In this document: positions 32,392 to 42,649 of the stretch, piece after piece
How the letters are laid out: each line of letters begins with the position of its first letter
How positions within the stretch are numbered: position 1 is the stretch's first letter
DNA from: Toxotes chatareus
Taxonomy: Eukaryota; Chordata; Actinopteri; Toxotidae
Length of the DNA: 64,000 bases
Reading direction: 5' to 3'
Assembly (NCBI GenBank): GCA_016801885.1
Contig: CM028898.1
Coordinates: forward strand, 186,001-250,000
Made by a program: the position numbers and the translations under genes
Notes under the pieces: model-generated
The model's input: the letters and a program-made list of their open reading frames with translations, nothing else
Databases searched by the model: none
Told to the model about the DNA's origin: nothing

Positions 32392-32752
32392 GGGCGGCAT
32401 GGTGGTGCAGTGGTTAGCACTGTCGCCTCACAGCAAGAGGGTTCCAGGTTCGAACCCCGGTCTGGACCCTTCTGTGTGGAGTTTGCATGTTCTCTCTGTG
32501 CCCGCGTGGGTTCTCTCCGGGTACTCCGGCTTCCTCCCACCAAAAACATGCATGGGATAGGTGAATTGGCTACTCTAAATTGCGAATTGTGAATGTGTGT
32601 GTGTGTGGTTGTCTGTCTTTGCGTGTCAGCCCTGCAATTGACTGGCGACCAGTCCAGGGTGTACCCCGCCTCTCGCCCATAAGCAGCTGGGATAGGCTCC
32701 AGTTCCCCCGCGACCCTGGTAGAGGATTAAGCGGTAGAAATGAAATGAAATG
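32392..32752 (+). mobile_element. tRNA-like SINE inserted in L2 copy C
   Basis: Begins GGGCGGCATGGTGGTGCAGT; an A-box-like TGGTGCAGTGG and a B-box GGTTCGAACCC lie in the first ~70 bases, as in tRNA-derived promoters for RNA polymerase III. A body with 'ggcgaccagtccagggtgta' follows and an (AAATG)n tail. A perfect 11-bp duplication AATGGAACATT flanks it (32381-32391, 32753-32763); removing one copy restores the L2 sequence seen in copy A. The same repeat type occurs as a fragment at about 21.23-21.31 kb. Not a functional tRNA gene. Confidence 0.85.
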
Positions 32753-33169
32753 AATGGAACATTAAACATGTGTTAGAAATGGATCATTGTAAACAATAAA
32801 CAGCAGCAGGTGGGTGGAGCCAGGACCATAGGACATGCAGCTCCAGAGCCAGAGATACCTGCAGAAAGGTACAGAGAGAGGGAGACCAGAGAGAAACAAA
32901 CACAGGACTACAGGACAGAGAGGACACAGAGTTAATGACATGTAATAAATGCTAATAAATGTGAGATTGGGTCTGAAGAGAGAAAGAGAGAGAAGAAGTG
33001 CACAAAAGATCATGGGATGTCCTCCAGCAGCCTAGGCCTATAACTAAGGGATGGTTCAGTTGCCTGAGCCAGCCCTACTAAGGGCTATATCCTTAACTGT
33101 AACAGTGTCTATAGAGATAATTGTGACTAACTATAAGTTTAGTTATAATAACTAGGACTGTAACTACAA

Positions 33170-34697
33170 CTAATTATAAGCTTTGTCAAACAAAAAGGTT
33201 TTAAGCTTAATTTTAAAATTAGAGAGGGTGTCTGCTTCCCAAACCCAAACTGGCAGTTGGTTCCACAGGAGAGGGGCCTGATAGCTAAAGGCTCGGCCTC
33301 CCATTCTAATGGGAGGAGCCTGGCCATTGAGGGCCTTATATGTAAGGAGAAGGATTTTAAAATCAATTCTGTATTTTACAGGAAGCCAATGAAGAGAAGT
33401 TAATACAGGAATAATATGATCTCTCTTGCTAATTCCAGTCAGTACTCTTGCTGCAGCATTTTGGATCAGCTGGAGGCTTTTTAGAGAGTTAACTGGACAT
33501 CCTGATAATAGAGAATTACAGTCGTCCAGCCTAGAAGTAACAAAAGCATGGACTAATTTTTCAGCATCACTCTGCGACAGAATGTTCCTAATCTTACTGA
33601 TATTGCGCAGGTGAAAGAAAGCGGTCCTAGAGACTTGTTTTATATGCGAGTTAACAGACAGATCCTGATCAAAAATAGCTCCAAGGTTCCTCACAGTCGT
33701 ACTGGAGGCTAAATTATTGCCATCCAGAGTAACTATATGATTAGATAAACTGTTTCTGAGGTTTCTGGGACCAAACAAAATAACCTCAGTTTTGTCTGAA
33801 TTCAGAAGAAGAAAGTTACAGGTCATCCAGGCCTTTATGTCTTTAAGACATGCCTGAAGTATGGCTAACTGATCTGTTTCGTCTGGCTTCATAGATACAT
33901 ATAGTTGGGTATCATCCGCATAGCAATGGAAATTTATTCCATGCTTCTTGATAATATTGCCGAGGGGAAGCATGTATAAGGTGAACAATAAGGGTCCAAG
34001 CACAGAACCCTGTGGAACTCCATGACTAACTCTGGTATAAATGGAGGAATCATCATTAACATGAACAAACTGGTATCTATCTGATAGATATGATTTAAAC
34101 CAGCCTAGTGCTGCTCCTTTAATCCCAATAACATGTTCCAATCTTTCCAAAAGGATACTATGATCAATAGTGTCAAATGCAGCACAAAGATCTAGCAGGA
34201 CAAGTATAGAGACGAGTCCATTGTCTGATGCTATGAGAAGGTTGTTGGTAACTTTCACCAGTGCTGTTTCTGTGCTATGATGAACTCTAAATCCTGACTG
34301 AAAAACTTCAAACAAAAAACCGTTCCTATGTAGATGATCACACAACTGAGTTGCAACAGCCTTTTCAAGAATTAAAGGGGAGATTGGATATGGGTCTATA
34401 GTTTGCCAAAATGTCAGAGTCCAGAGAAGGCTTTTTAAGCAAAGGTTTGATAACTGCAACCTTAAAAGCCTGTGGAACATATCCTGTTACTAAAGAGAGA
34501 TTTATCTGGTCTAATATGTCAGTGCTAATCAAAGGCAAACCATCTTTAAGAAGTCTGGTTGAGATAGGATCCAAAAGACATGTTGATGATTTAGATTTAG
34601 AAACTATTAAAGTCAATTCAGTGAGGTCTATGGGAGAGAAACAGTCTAACAACAAATCAGGACTGGCAGACATTTCTAAAGATGCTGTTCTAGACAT
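33170..34697 (-). pseudogene. L2-like reverse transcriptase, copy C
   Basis: The 33170-34480 frame is open for 436 residues: GFRVHHSTETALVK, LLDLCAAFDTIDHSI (palm Asp), SHGVPQGSVLGPLLFTLYML, CYADDTQLYVSM (near 33915), LLLNSDKTEVILFGP, SRLDDCNSLLSGCP, ending FKIKLKTFLFDKAYN. The N-terminal 34365-34697 frame has LDPISTRLLKDGLPL and NYRPISNLPF. Joins need a frame change near 34370, and about 80 bases between GQAPP and the C-terminal MGGRAFSYQ are deleted relative to copy B. This is the longest reverse-transcriptase frame of the three copies. Confidence 0.88.
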
Positions 34698-34699
34698 AC

Positions 34700-35735
34700 C
34701 TACATCATTAACAGTTGTAGGCAGGATAAGATGGATAAGATGTCTACTATTTTGTTGCTAAAGAAGCTCATAAAGTCATCACTAGGAAGAGCTAGAGGGA
34801 TGCATGGTTCAACAGAGCCATGGCTCTTTGTCAGCCTGGCTACAGTGCTGAAAAGAAACCTAGGGTTGTTCTTGTTTTCCTCTATTAATGATGAATAATA
34901 GGCAGTTCTTGCTTTCCGAAGGACTTTTTTATACATTATGAAGCTGTCTTTCCAGGCTAGGCAGAATTCCTCTAAATTAGTGGATAACCACTTCCTTTCC
35001 AGCTTCCGTGATATCTGCTTTAAAGTACATATTTGTGAATCATACCATGGAGCTAGCTTTCTCTGATTAATGACCTTCTTTTTCAAAGGGGCAACAGAGT
35101 CAAGGGTTGATCGTAATGAAGCAGCAGTACTATTAACTAGATAGTTTATATCTGCTGGAGTAAAGTGTAGGCCATTGCCCTCTTTAAAACTGGCACATGG
35201 CAACGGAGATAATAAAGATGGAATAACTTCATTATATTTGGTAACAGCATTATCAGACAAATATCTACAGTAGTTAATTTTTTTCCCAGATGCTGTGCAG
35301 TTCATTATTGTAAATTCAAATGTTACTAAAGAATGATCAGATAAAACAGGGTTCTGAGGGAATACTGTCAAATATTCAGCTTCTATGCCATAGGTCAGTA
35401 CAAGATCAAGGTTGTGATTAAAACAGTGAGTTGGTTTGTTAACATTTTGTAAAAAGCCAATTGAGTCTAATACTGACTAGAATGCAGTCTTAAGGCTGTC
35501 ATTGTGGGTATCAACATGAATATTAAAGTCACCCACTATAATTGCTTTATCTGTACTAAGCACTAAATCAGATAAAAATTCAGTGAATTCAGACAAAAAC
35601 TCTGAGTAAGCAGCATGTGGACGATACACCACAGCAAATAGTACTGTTTTTTCTGTCTTCCAATTTGGATGTGAGAGGCTGAGGATAAGGCTTTCAAATG
35701 TGCTATATTTCGGCTTAGGTCTAGGATTAATTATC
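34700..35735 (-). pseudogene. L2-like endonuclease and linker, copy C
   Basis: The 35477-35794 frame has YRPHAAYSEFLSEF and VGDFNIHVDTHND. A stop near 35477 splits it from 34700-35371, which has FPQNPVLSDHSLVTFEF (Asp-His of the endonuclease) and a linker with KVINQRKLAPWYDSQICTLK. The linker deleted in copy B is present here. The first third of the endonuclease is missing through 5' truncation; the residues before INPRPKPKYS are not L2. Confidence 0.8.
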
Positions 35736-35753
35736 AAACTTTTTACTACCTTT

Positions 35754-36745
35754 GGATTTTTTTTTTTAACCATCACAAAATATAAAATGTGCAATGAAGA
35801 GAACAGTTCCAGCAGGTATTCACTCCATGAACTGCTATTATTTGATTTTACTTGATGCCATCAACAAGCTGTTTTTTGAAGAACCATGCTAATCCAAATC
35901 TGATGATGTACCTGGTGAATGACTTTGCAATGTCATTTCTTTAAACTGCTCTGCAAATCCTTTATTGGAGTTCAATAAGTGGTGTTTAACTGCAGTGTTT
36001 ATACACCACAGAGCCCCCGCACGCAGTGTTGTGTGGTGCCCATAGTCACCCGGAGGTCAGACTTAGTTGCTGGAGCCATAACGTTGGCTTGTACATGGGC
36101 ACTAGTTTGTGGTGGTGGTGCTGGTGGTGCAGCAGCACAGAAAGTTGAGAGTGGTAGAGTTAACTGCTCTCACCGTCCACGCATTCCATTTTTATGTTTA
36201 GTGGATTGCATATGCAACCGAAGTGCGTTAGCTCCCATCCAGTTCACATTAATGACATTAATTAATTTTTTCTACAAAACGAACAATAAGCCTGCTGGTT
36301 ATTCCCTATTATAGATCTGAGCCAGTCCTTAAATGGATCTTCCACCCAGCTGTCAGAAAACTTGCATTTGCCCATGACAATGACAATGGTTGTCTGGATG
36401 TTGAAGATATGCCTAAACTAGTGAAAAATGTAAGCCAGCCAGGTGGCTATCCAGTTGAGCTGAGCGCGCGTTTGAGATGTCGAACGACACTGAATATGAT
36501 GTCTGCATCAAACATACAAAGCTGAGACTTCAGGATTGCGATGACGATCTTTGATTATGTGCCCAGATATGCTAAAGCCCACATTTAAAAGAAATGACGT
36601 GAACTTTAGCAGATAGAATTTCAATCAGAATAGGACACCTCATGGTCTGAAAAAATAATACCTATTTTAAAAAAAACCCCAAAACTCTAAACCACATTAA
36701 ACACTTTTAATGGCCTTAAATTTGGCAATTTTGATTTATCACCTT
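35754..36745. other. Unassigned stretch
   Basis: No clear gene. At 36310-36560 the plus strand has coding-like but broken frames (KWIFHPAVRKLAFAHDND; a shifted frame gives NDTEYDVCIKHTKLRLQDCD). They may belong to a further transposon remnant that I cannot name. Confidence 0.35.
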
Positions 36746-36749
36746 TTAA

Positions 36750-37571
36750 CCCTTGTATGGTTTTCAGGTCTGTGGGAATTTTTTCTCCTAAAGAGGAAGC
36801 TGACCATGGTGGGAACGATACGGAAAGACAAGTCTGAGCTCCCACCCCCAACTGCTGACTACAGCGAACAGGCCTGTCAATTCTTTCAAGTTTGTGTACA
36901 CGATTGACACGTCCCTGGTATCCTCTGTGCCAAAGAAAGGCAAGAATGTGGTACTTATGAGTACACAGCACAGGGATGGAAGAATCTGTGGCCAGGAGCA
37001 TCAAAAAACAGAGATCTTTTCATTATTCTGGGTTGCAGCCAGCAGCAACAAAAAGAAGTGCTGCGAGAGTGTGGACCCAAGATGGACATAAAAACACAAT
37101 ATACCATGCATCAAGTCCAAAAAGTACATATGCACATAGTGGGGTGGGATGTGTTGTCCAGACCGACATGGTTAGTTTGTGTTGTGTAAACCGACCTGAA
37201 TGGGTTGAATTTCTAGTGAAGTTCAAATAAATACAAATCAGCAGTTATGAAAAACCTTGTTTTATTTGTAAATGTGTTGAATTTTTCCCACTCATATCTT
37301 GATTGTAATTGATTTTCTTTTTTATTACATTTTATTAAAAAACAAACAAAAATGAGTAGCACTTTAATTCATAAATGTGATCTAACAAAGGTAAAGGGCA
37401 AATATTAACCATATATTCTGTTTATATTGCTTGTAATCGAGATGAAGGAAATATCTGTTGAGTGTTTTAACATAAAATTGTTCGTGTTGAATTAAAAACC
37501 CCAAAATGCATTGGGTCCACCAGACCCACAAACACGGGCTGAGTAACAAAAATATGAACACCACACAAGGG
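36750..37571 (+). mobile_element. piggyBac-like element, internally deleted
   Basis: Ends CCCTTGTATGGTTTTC (36750) and, inverted, CCCTTGTGTGGTGTTC (ending 37571). Both are flanked by TTAA (36746-36749, 37572-37575), the piggyBac target. A subterminal GGGTCCACCAGACCC inverted repeat lies near 37520. It is 822 bases long and keeps only a short piece of the transposase gene, so it is non-autonomous. Confidence 0.88.
36775..37010 (+). pseudogene. piggyBac transposase C-terminal fragment
   Basis: One frame gives FLLKRKLTMVGTIRKDKSEL; after a frame change (near 36880) the next gives VYTIDTSLVSSVPKKGKNVV and LMSTQHRDGRI. The order 'LLKRxLTxVGTxRKxKxELP ... VPKxGKNVxLxST' is diagnostic of the piggyBac-derived transposase catalytic region. 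About 75 codons remain of a protein normally near 600. It is not functional. Confidence 0.82.
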
Positions 37572-37639
37572 TTAATACTTTTTAAAACCCTGCGGACACC
37601 CTAGTAGTTGTGGAGCTGTTTCCCCTTCAGAGCCACATC

Positions 37640-38315
37640 CTGTGTGAAAGTTTCCTTAAGTGGATTGCCATGCCAAGTTCGTCAAACAAAAACAGTCACT
37701 CTTAGGTATTTTCTATTTTACCCCTGATTTACTTGTTTACAGTGTGAGTAGAAAGTCAGCTTCATTAAAAGTTTGACCTCCTATGTATTTGTATCAGTTT
37801 GCTGAATCATCATCCTCAGTTTATTTTTCTTTTCCTACTTGCTCTCTGGGGTCTCTCTAAGGGGCAGGAATTTGAAATCCCAGTTAATGCAGCCATAGGT
37901 GTCCTGGATTGCTGCTGTCTGTTCTGAAAGGACTTCATCTGTGTCAGACTCGTCAGGTCGTACATTCTCCATCCTATTTAGCAATAGTCTGACTAGAAAG
38001 TGATACTCCAGCCCAATCACGTCTCCCTCTGTTATGTCTTGATGAGATTTTGGATATTTAGACATATTTTTAGTGGAGTCTCAGGAAAAAAACACTTTCT
38101 TGATCCCAAACAGTCTTGGATTATAATATGAAGATAGGCTACCTGGGACAATGAAATCTATTGTGTACAAATCATATCAATAATATCTTGAAGCTGCAGA
38201 GTTAACTCCCACAGATCATCTTCTGGATTTTGGCCTTTGTCACCAATTAACACGGGTACCAGCCTGAAGAAATTCCAGTTGTGAATGGCTTGTGTAGCAC
38301 TTAGTTGTGTCACTG
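37640..38315 (-). pseudogene. Transposase-like core end and 'DTYGCINW' module (E2)
   Basis: Read on the minus strand: 38315-38060 encodes SATQAIHNWNFFRLVPVLIG, NPEDDLWELTLQLQDIIDMI, a stop (about 38160), then ISLSQVAYLHIIIQD and FPETPLK. This is the region equivalent to NAHENWSLLRLLPF in E0. The overlapping frame 38065-37835 then gives DEVLSEQTAAIQDTYGCINW and LPLRETPESK. So the core and the next module adjoin within about 250 bases here. The left part (37640-37830) matches E1 flanking sequence at about 19.63-19.75 kb. E2 is dead: it has stops and frame changes. Confidence 0.62.
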
Positions 38316-39286
38316 ATTTAACCCTTTAAGCTTACTGGACCAGTAGAAACATGGCTTGTGGGTTTGACTCGCCATCTTGTATCCCGCGTCATGTCGCATG
38401 AGCGCCGTCTCTCCTTACGCTGCGAACAGAAAACTCCAGCAGTCTCAGCAACACAAAACTAGCCACAACTCACAACTCAGCATACAAAAATTTACAGCTT
38501 TACAATTCTTAAATTCACTTTTTTCTAAGTATTTTACCAGGCGATCTCTCTGCTTTCCCTCCCTGTGCTATCTCCTTCACTGGCTCCCGAGATCTCTTGT
38601 GCTAAATGGCAACAAAAAAACACCTAGGTTCTAGGTGAAGCCTCAACGCAATTTCTTACAGCCACACTTTTAGTCATTAAAGGAATTATCTGACTATTTT
38701 AACTGATTCTCAATGGATTAAACTTGTTTTTAACAAATGAAGTTAACTATTTTAACCATCACAATTCTGACAACTGATTCAGACATCCTACTGATATTTA
38801 AACTTTTTGATTTTAACTTCTACAAAATTTTTTTCTTTCTAGGAAAGTATTCACAGTTTGTTTTACAGGTATGTAATGAGCAAACCTTTGTGTCATATTT
38901 TTATCACTTCCTGATTTGAACATCTTTTTGAAAGTCTGGGCTCTTAAATATGTAGTTCTCAGTGGTCTCTGGTGACTGACAGAGAACAGATCTGAGTCCT
39001 GCTGATTGTGTAATCACATATTTTAGCAATAGCATCAGCTGTTAGACATCTTTTTTTTGACCATAGTTTACGCGTCCTTTGCCGACCCATGCAAATTTGG
39101 CATCTCTGAAGCTGAAGTAGAAGCTACCCTTGTAGTTTTAGGTAGAATAAGCATACATTACTAAGAAGAGTCTCACTGAAATCCTGTGGCAATTTCATTG
39201 CTTTCATTTGTTGTAGCATCACTTGCTCTGGGGAGCATCTTCACATGCACTGTCAGTAAAAGGCTGAGAAACAGTTTCCCTGTACA

Positions 39287-39484
39287 TCACTTGCTATCCA
39301 TCAAACATGCTCTGTGTTTCCTGGACATGTGAGCAGTAAATGATTGTGCCACAGATCGCCCCTCCAGTATATGCTTTTTTAAGTGGGATGTGAGTTCCTT
39401 CACTGTGTGAAGCTGGTGCTCACATAGCGAAATGGCACACTTAAAATCTGCAATGGCTCCAGCAGTAACAGAGGGGGTAGGCAC
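39287..39484 (-). pseudogene. C2H2 zinc-finger N-terminus of unclassified transposon gene (E2)
   Basis: The minus-strand frame encodes CEHQLHTVKELTSHLKKHIL and SFTAHMSRKHRACL: a first finger (Cys ... HLKKH) and a second ending in 'SFTAHMSRKH'. It matches the layout of E0 at 3.32-3.54 kb, two fingers then a core. The core part follows downstream (38.3 kb), and repeat R copy 3 lies upstream (39.9-40.4 kb). Confidence 0.6.
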
Positions 39485-39897
39485 ACTGTGAACCTGCTAG
39501 AAATGAACTTTGAAAGCTGCATAAGTAGGAAATGTCCACTTGCAGTTGGTGTCAACACATTTGAAATATGGATGGGGCTCTTTCCTATGAACTTCACAAT
39601 GTAGCACATAAAACGGCAGGTAATCATTTTAAGCAAATCCCCCCAAAACAGTAGTTTTTTAGAAGTCTTTCCTTCCTTCACTACAAAAACAACCACTTCA
39701 CAACAGCAAATTCAAAGTCGCTCCAACCATGTACGCACATTTCAACGTTACCTCAAATTTCATCCTCCTAGGTCGACAGCTGTGGCTGGAAAATAGAATC
39801 TGACTTATTTTACTTACTTCTGAACAAAAGTATTTTAAAAAGGTTATTTGTAATGCCAGAGCCCATAAAGTTTTTTTCATTTACAATTTTGCTCCTC

Positions 39898-40395
39898 AAA
39901 CAAATCCCATGACTTTCATTATTTTAGGTCTTCAAACGCCATGATGAATTTCAATGTCAAGTGAACAGGAGGTTAACATGACAGTCAAACATGAACAAAA
40001 ATTCTATTGATAGAAAAAGCACTACAAACATGTTTTCTATGAGCTTTTATTATTTTGAATTTTTTTCTCAGATATAGGCCCATTAGAGGAGCCCACTCTC
40101 AGAACTGGATGTGTAAAATGAGAAACCTTTTAACCATAATTTATTCCACATTGATTTTTAAAAGACACTTTTCTTTAAAGGCCTGTCCTCTAACGCATCT
40201 TTGCTGAATACAGTTAAGAAAGTCTGTCCGTGTGGACAGTGGCCAGTGTTGATGTCACCCAGTCACCACATGATGGCAGACTTGACTGTAATTTCCTTTG
40301 AATGAGTCTCATGCGCGGTGACCCTGAGATCAGATAGATGTTATTTGCTGTTAGAAATAAGGTTGTTAGCTGAAAATACAGGAAACTAAACAATA
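39898..40395 (+). repeat. Dispersed repeat 'R', copy 3
   Basis: Closely matches copy 1 (1-386) over most of its length, with about 110 bases at 39965-40085 absent from copy 1. It lies at the 5' side of the minus-strand E2 gene, so it is probably the right end of E2. Confidence 0.75.
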
Positions 40396-40560
40396 TGAAG
40401 GTTGTTTCTAATCTTCTCTGAATGAAACAAAGAAACAACCAGTTTAATTCTCAACTCACTGAACACAGAACAAAACCACAGCCTATCATCCACCAGTGGA
40501 TAGTATAGTTCAGAGACAGTCCATGATGGATGTTATGGTCTAGTTTTTTCCTGAGCCTCA

Positions 40561-41296
40561 TCAGGGATGTCAAAGTCAAATACACAGAGGGCCAAAAAAA
40601 CAAATTTGCTACAAGCCAAGGGCCGGGCTGATTCAATGTTTATTAAAACATATTGAAATGATTACACATAGCCTATTGAACCAATACCTAACAAGGTGTA
40701 TACTATTTAGGCTAATGTTTAAATGAATAATCCAGTATTTTTTATGGCTCTGTCAGTAATTTCCAGTGTAAACATTTTCAACAGGCACATAGACAAAAAC
40801 AAACTTCCTTTAAAGAGAAATCACATGTCCTGTACATTAAATGAATAAAGCAATATTGTCTTATGGCTCTGTTAGTAATTTCAAGGGAAACATTTTCAAC
40901 AGGCAAACAGCAAAAAAGTAAATGTCCGTTAAAAACAAAATATGTTCCTTAATATCAAGAAAAATGCATAAATGAACCTGCATCATGAACTGAAAATGTA
41001 ATATTGTGCTGCTCTATGAAACTTCCGTTTAGCCATTTTTAGGGAGGGGGGTAGCTGAAAGTTGACATCTGCTCTGACTGCTGATGGATAATTAATACGA
41101 TGCCCGCTTGCTGCACTGCAATAGCGCGAAGAGTTTTGGTAGTCATGACAACCAGGCTAGCACTGCAGTGAGTCTCTTTCGCTACCGTTGCATTGTGGGT
41201 AATGTGGTATTGGCGCACGCGAAAAACGGAAGTTTTAATACTAATCAAATATCATCCCGGGGCGAAAATTCTTTTGCGGGCCTTAACTTTGACCAG
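40561..41296. mobile_element. Probable non-autonomous hAT-like element
   Basis: The left end 'cagggatgtcaaagtcaaa' and right end 'gggccttaactttgac' are approximate inverses (GTCAAAGT...GGGCC). These are typical of a common fish hAT group with 'CAGGGRTGTCAAA' ends. Interior repeats 'atggctctgt(c/t)agtaattt' near 40745 and 40862. A clean target duplication was not found. Confidence 0.45.
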
Positions 41297-42649
41297 CGCT
41301 TAGGCGGTTCTAATACTAATCAAATATCATATCCCGGGGCACAACCAACAGAAGAACAATTTTTTTTCCCCCAGTTACTAATGGTGCAATGGGACAGTCT
41401 GAATGTGGGTAGTGCAAAAAGATAACTATATAACTATTTACATATATATAAATATATATTCAGACTATTATAAATATATATTCAGACTATTGAGAAAATA
41501 TTGCAGGTTATAGTGCAAACATAAAAAGAGACGGTGAAATGAGGTAGTGGAAAATATTGTGCAAACAAAAGATGCTGAAGGAGGTAGTGGGGAAAAAAGA
41601 GTCACACATTCATCAGAGCCACAGCCTGGGGAAAGAAACTGTCCTTGTATATACCTATGTATATATGAGGGCCATGAGCAGTATCAGTTTGAATGGATTG
41701 TTACAGGCACGGAGGTGTCATCTGTTTGTTTGCACATGTTGATGTGAAGCTTGCATTAAATAATCACCCTCAGCGGGTCTACCAGTGAGATGTCATAGTA
41801 CATGCAGTACCTGTGTAATTTTTTTTACCAGGTGTGTAAAGGAAACACATAAAAACAAAGTATAAGGAGATGGATGGGAATAAGTAAAGTGAGAAAGGAT
41901 GAAATGAAGAAAGAAATGAAGGTGGTTTAGTTTAAGGTTTCTTGGCATTATATCCCTCTCCTCTCAGTTCCTTAAGTTCAGTTCACCCCAGGACTTAGAA
42001 GTGTGTGTGTGTGTGCAACGCACCCAGAGATGTGAAGCAGAGAGCGCGCTGACACTGCCCCCTGCTACAGTAGATTAAAACTAGAGGCCTTTCTTCCCTC
42101 TCCTACTCTGTTGGCATGTCTCTCGACCAGTGATCCACTTTCTCTGCTCAGACCAATCAATGATGGGACAGTGGTGGCTGTGTCAGCACTGCCCAGAGCT
42201 CCCCTCCACAGCCACAGCACATCAATGGCCTTCTTTGTGTCTGTGTGTTTGTGTGTGTATTTTTTATTCATCCTTTATTTAATCATTTGGCCCTACGGAG
42301 ATCACAATCTCAGAAAACGTTCATAAAACTGTCAAAAAAAATCATCAACACAGTTCAATGGCAGACGGCAACAGACAGAAACAGATATTAGTAGAAGCTA
42401 TGTTGAGAAAACGTGATTAAATATGGTTGCTTTACAAATCATTGAAGGAGACAAGAGGGTGTAATTTCTACAGTCCGTTGCATTTATAAGATGGTAAATC
42501 CTCTATCATGGCACATGTCATTTTATATCTCTGTATCACTAAATACTGTGATTGAATAAATTGTCTGGAAATTAATTTAGAAAATAAAAAAATGTGATGT
42601 TTACAGATAAAATATCCAGAAAAGAACATCTGTTTTTAATGTCAGACAT
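41297..42649. other. Non-coding stretch
   Basis: Holds a direct repeat of 'actaatcaaatatcat' plus CCCGGGGC (41240-41263 and 41314-41342), a (TATA)-rich run near 41440-41490 and a short GT run at 42002-42015. No gene recognised. Confidence 0.45.

Larger units (their letters stand above)
31815..35746 (-). mobile_element. L2-like LINE, copy C
   Basis: It reads right to left, with the 3' tail at 31815 and the shared 'tatagcgccttccacaatc' block. Duplication TACCTTT lies at 31808-31814 and 35747-35753. It is 5'-truncated within the endonuclease region. It carries a 91-base insertion bounded by direct repeats ATTGAGCAGA (31970 and 32061) and a full SINE (32392-32752). Endonuclease pieces are at 34700-35371 and 35477-35735; the reverse transcriptase is at 33170-34697. 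Confidence 0.88.

Noticed and set aside
32430..32470. tRNA-like A and B boxes
   Set aside because: Part of a SINE with tail and duplication; it cannot fold into a complete tRNA.
18935..40395. One giant 21-kb element bounded by R copies 2 and 3
   Set aside because: The 'DTYGCINW' segment occurs twice within it in the same orientation, so two elements fit better.
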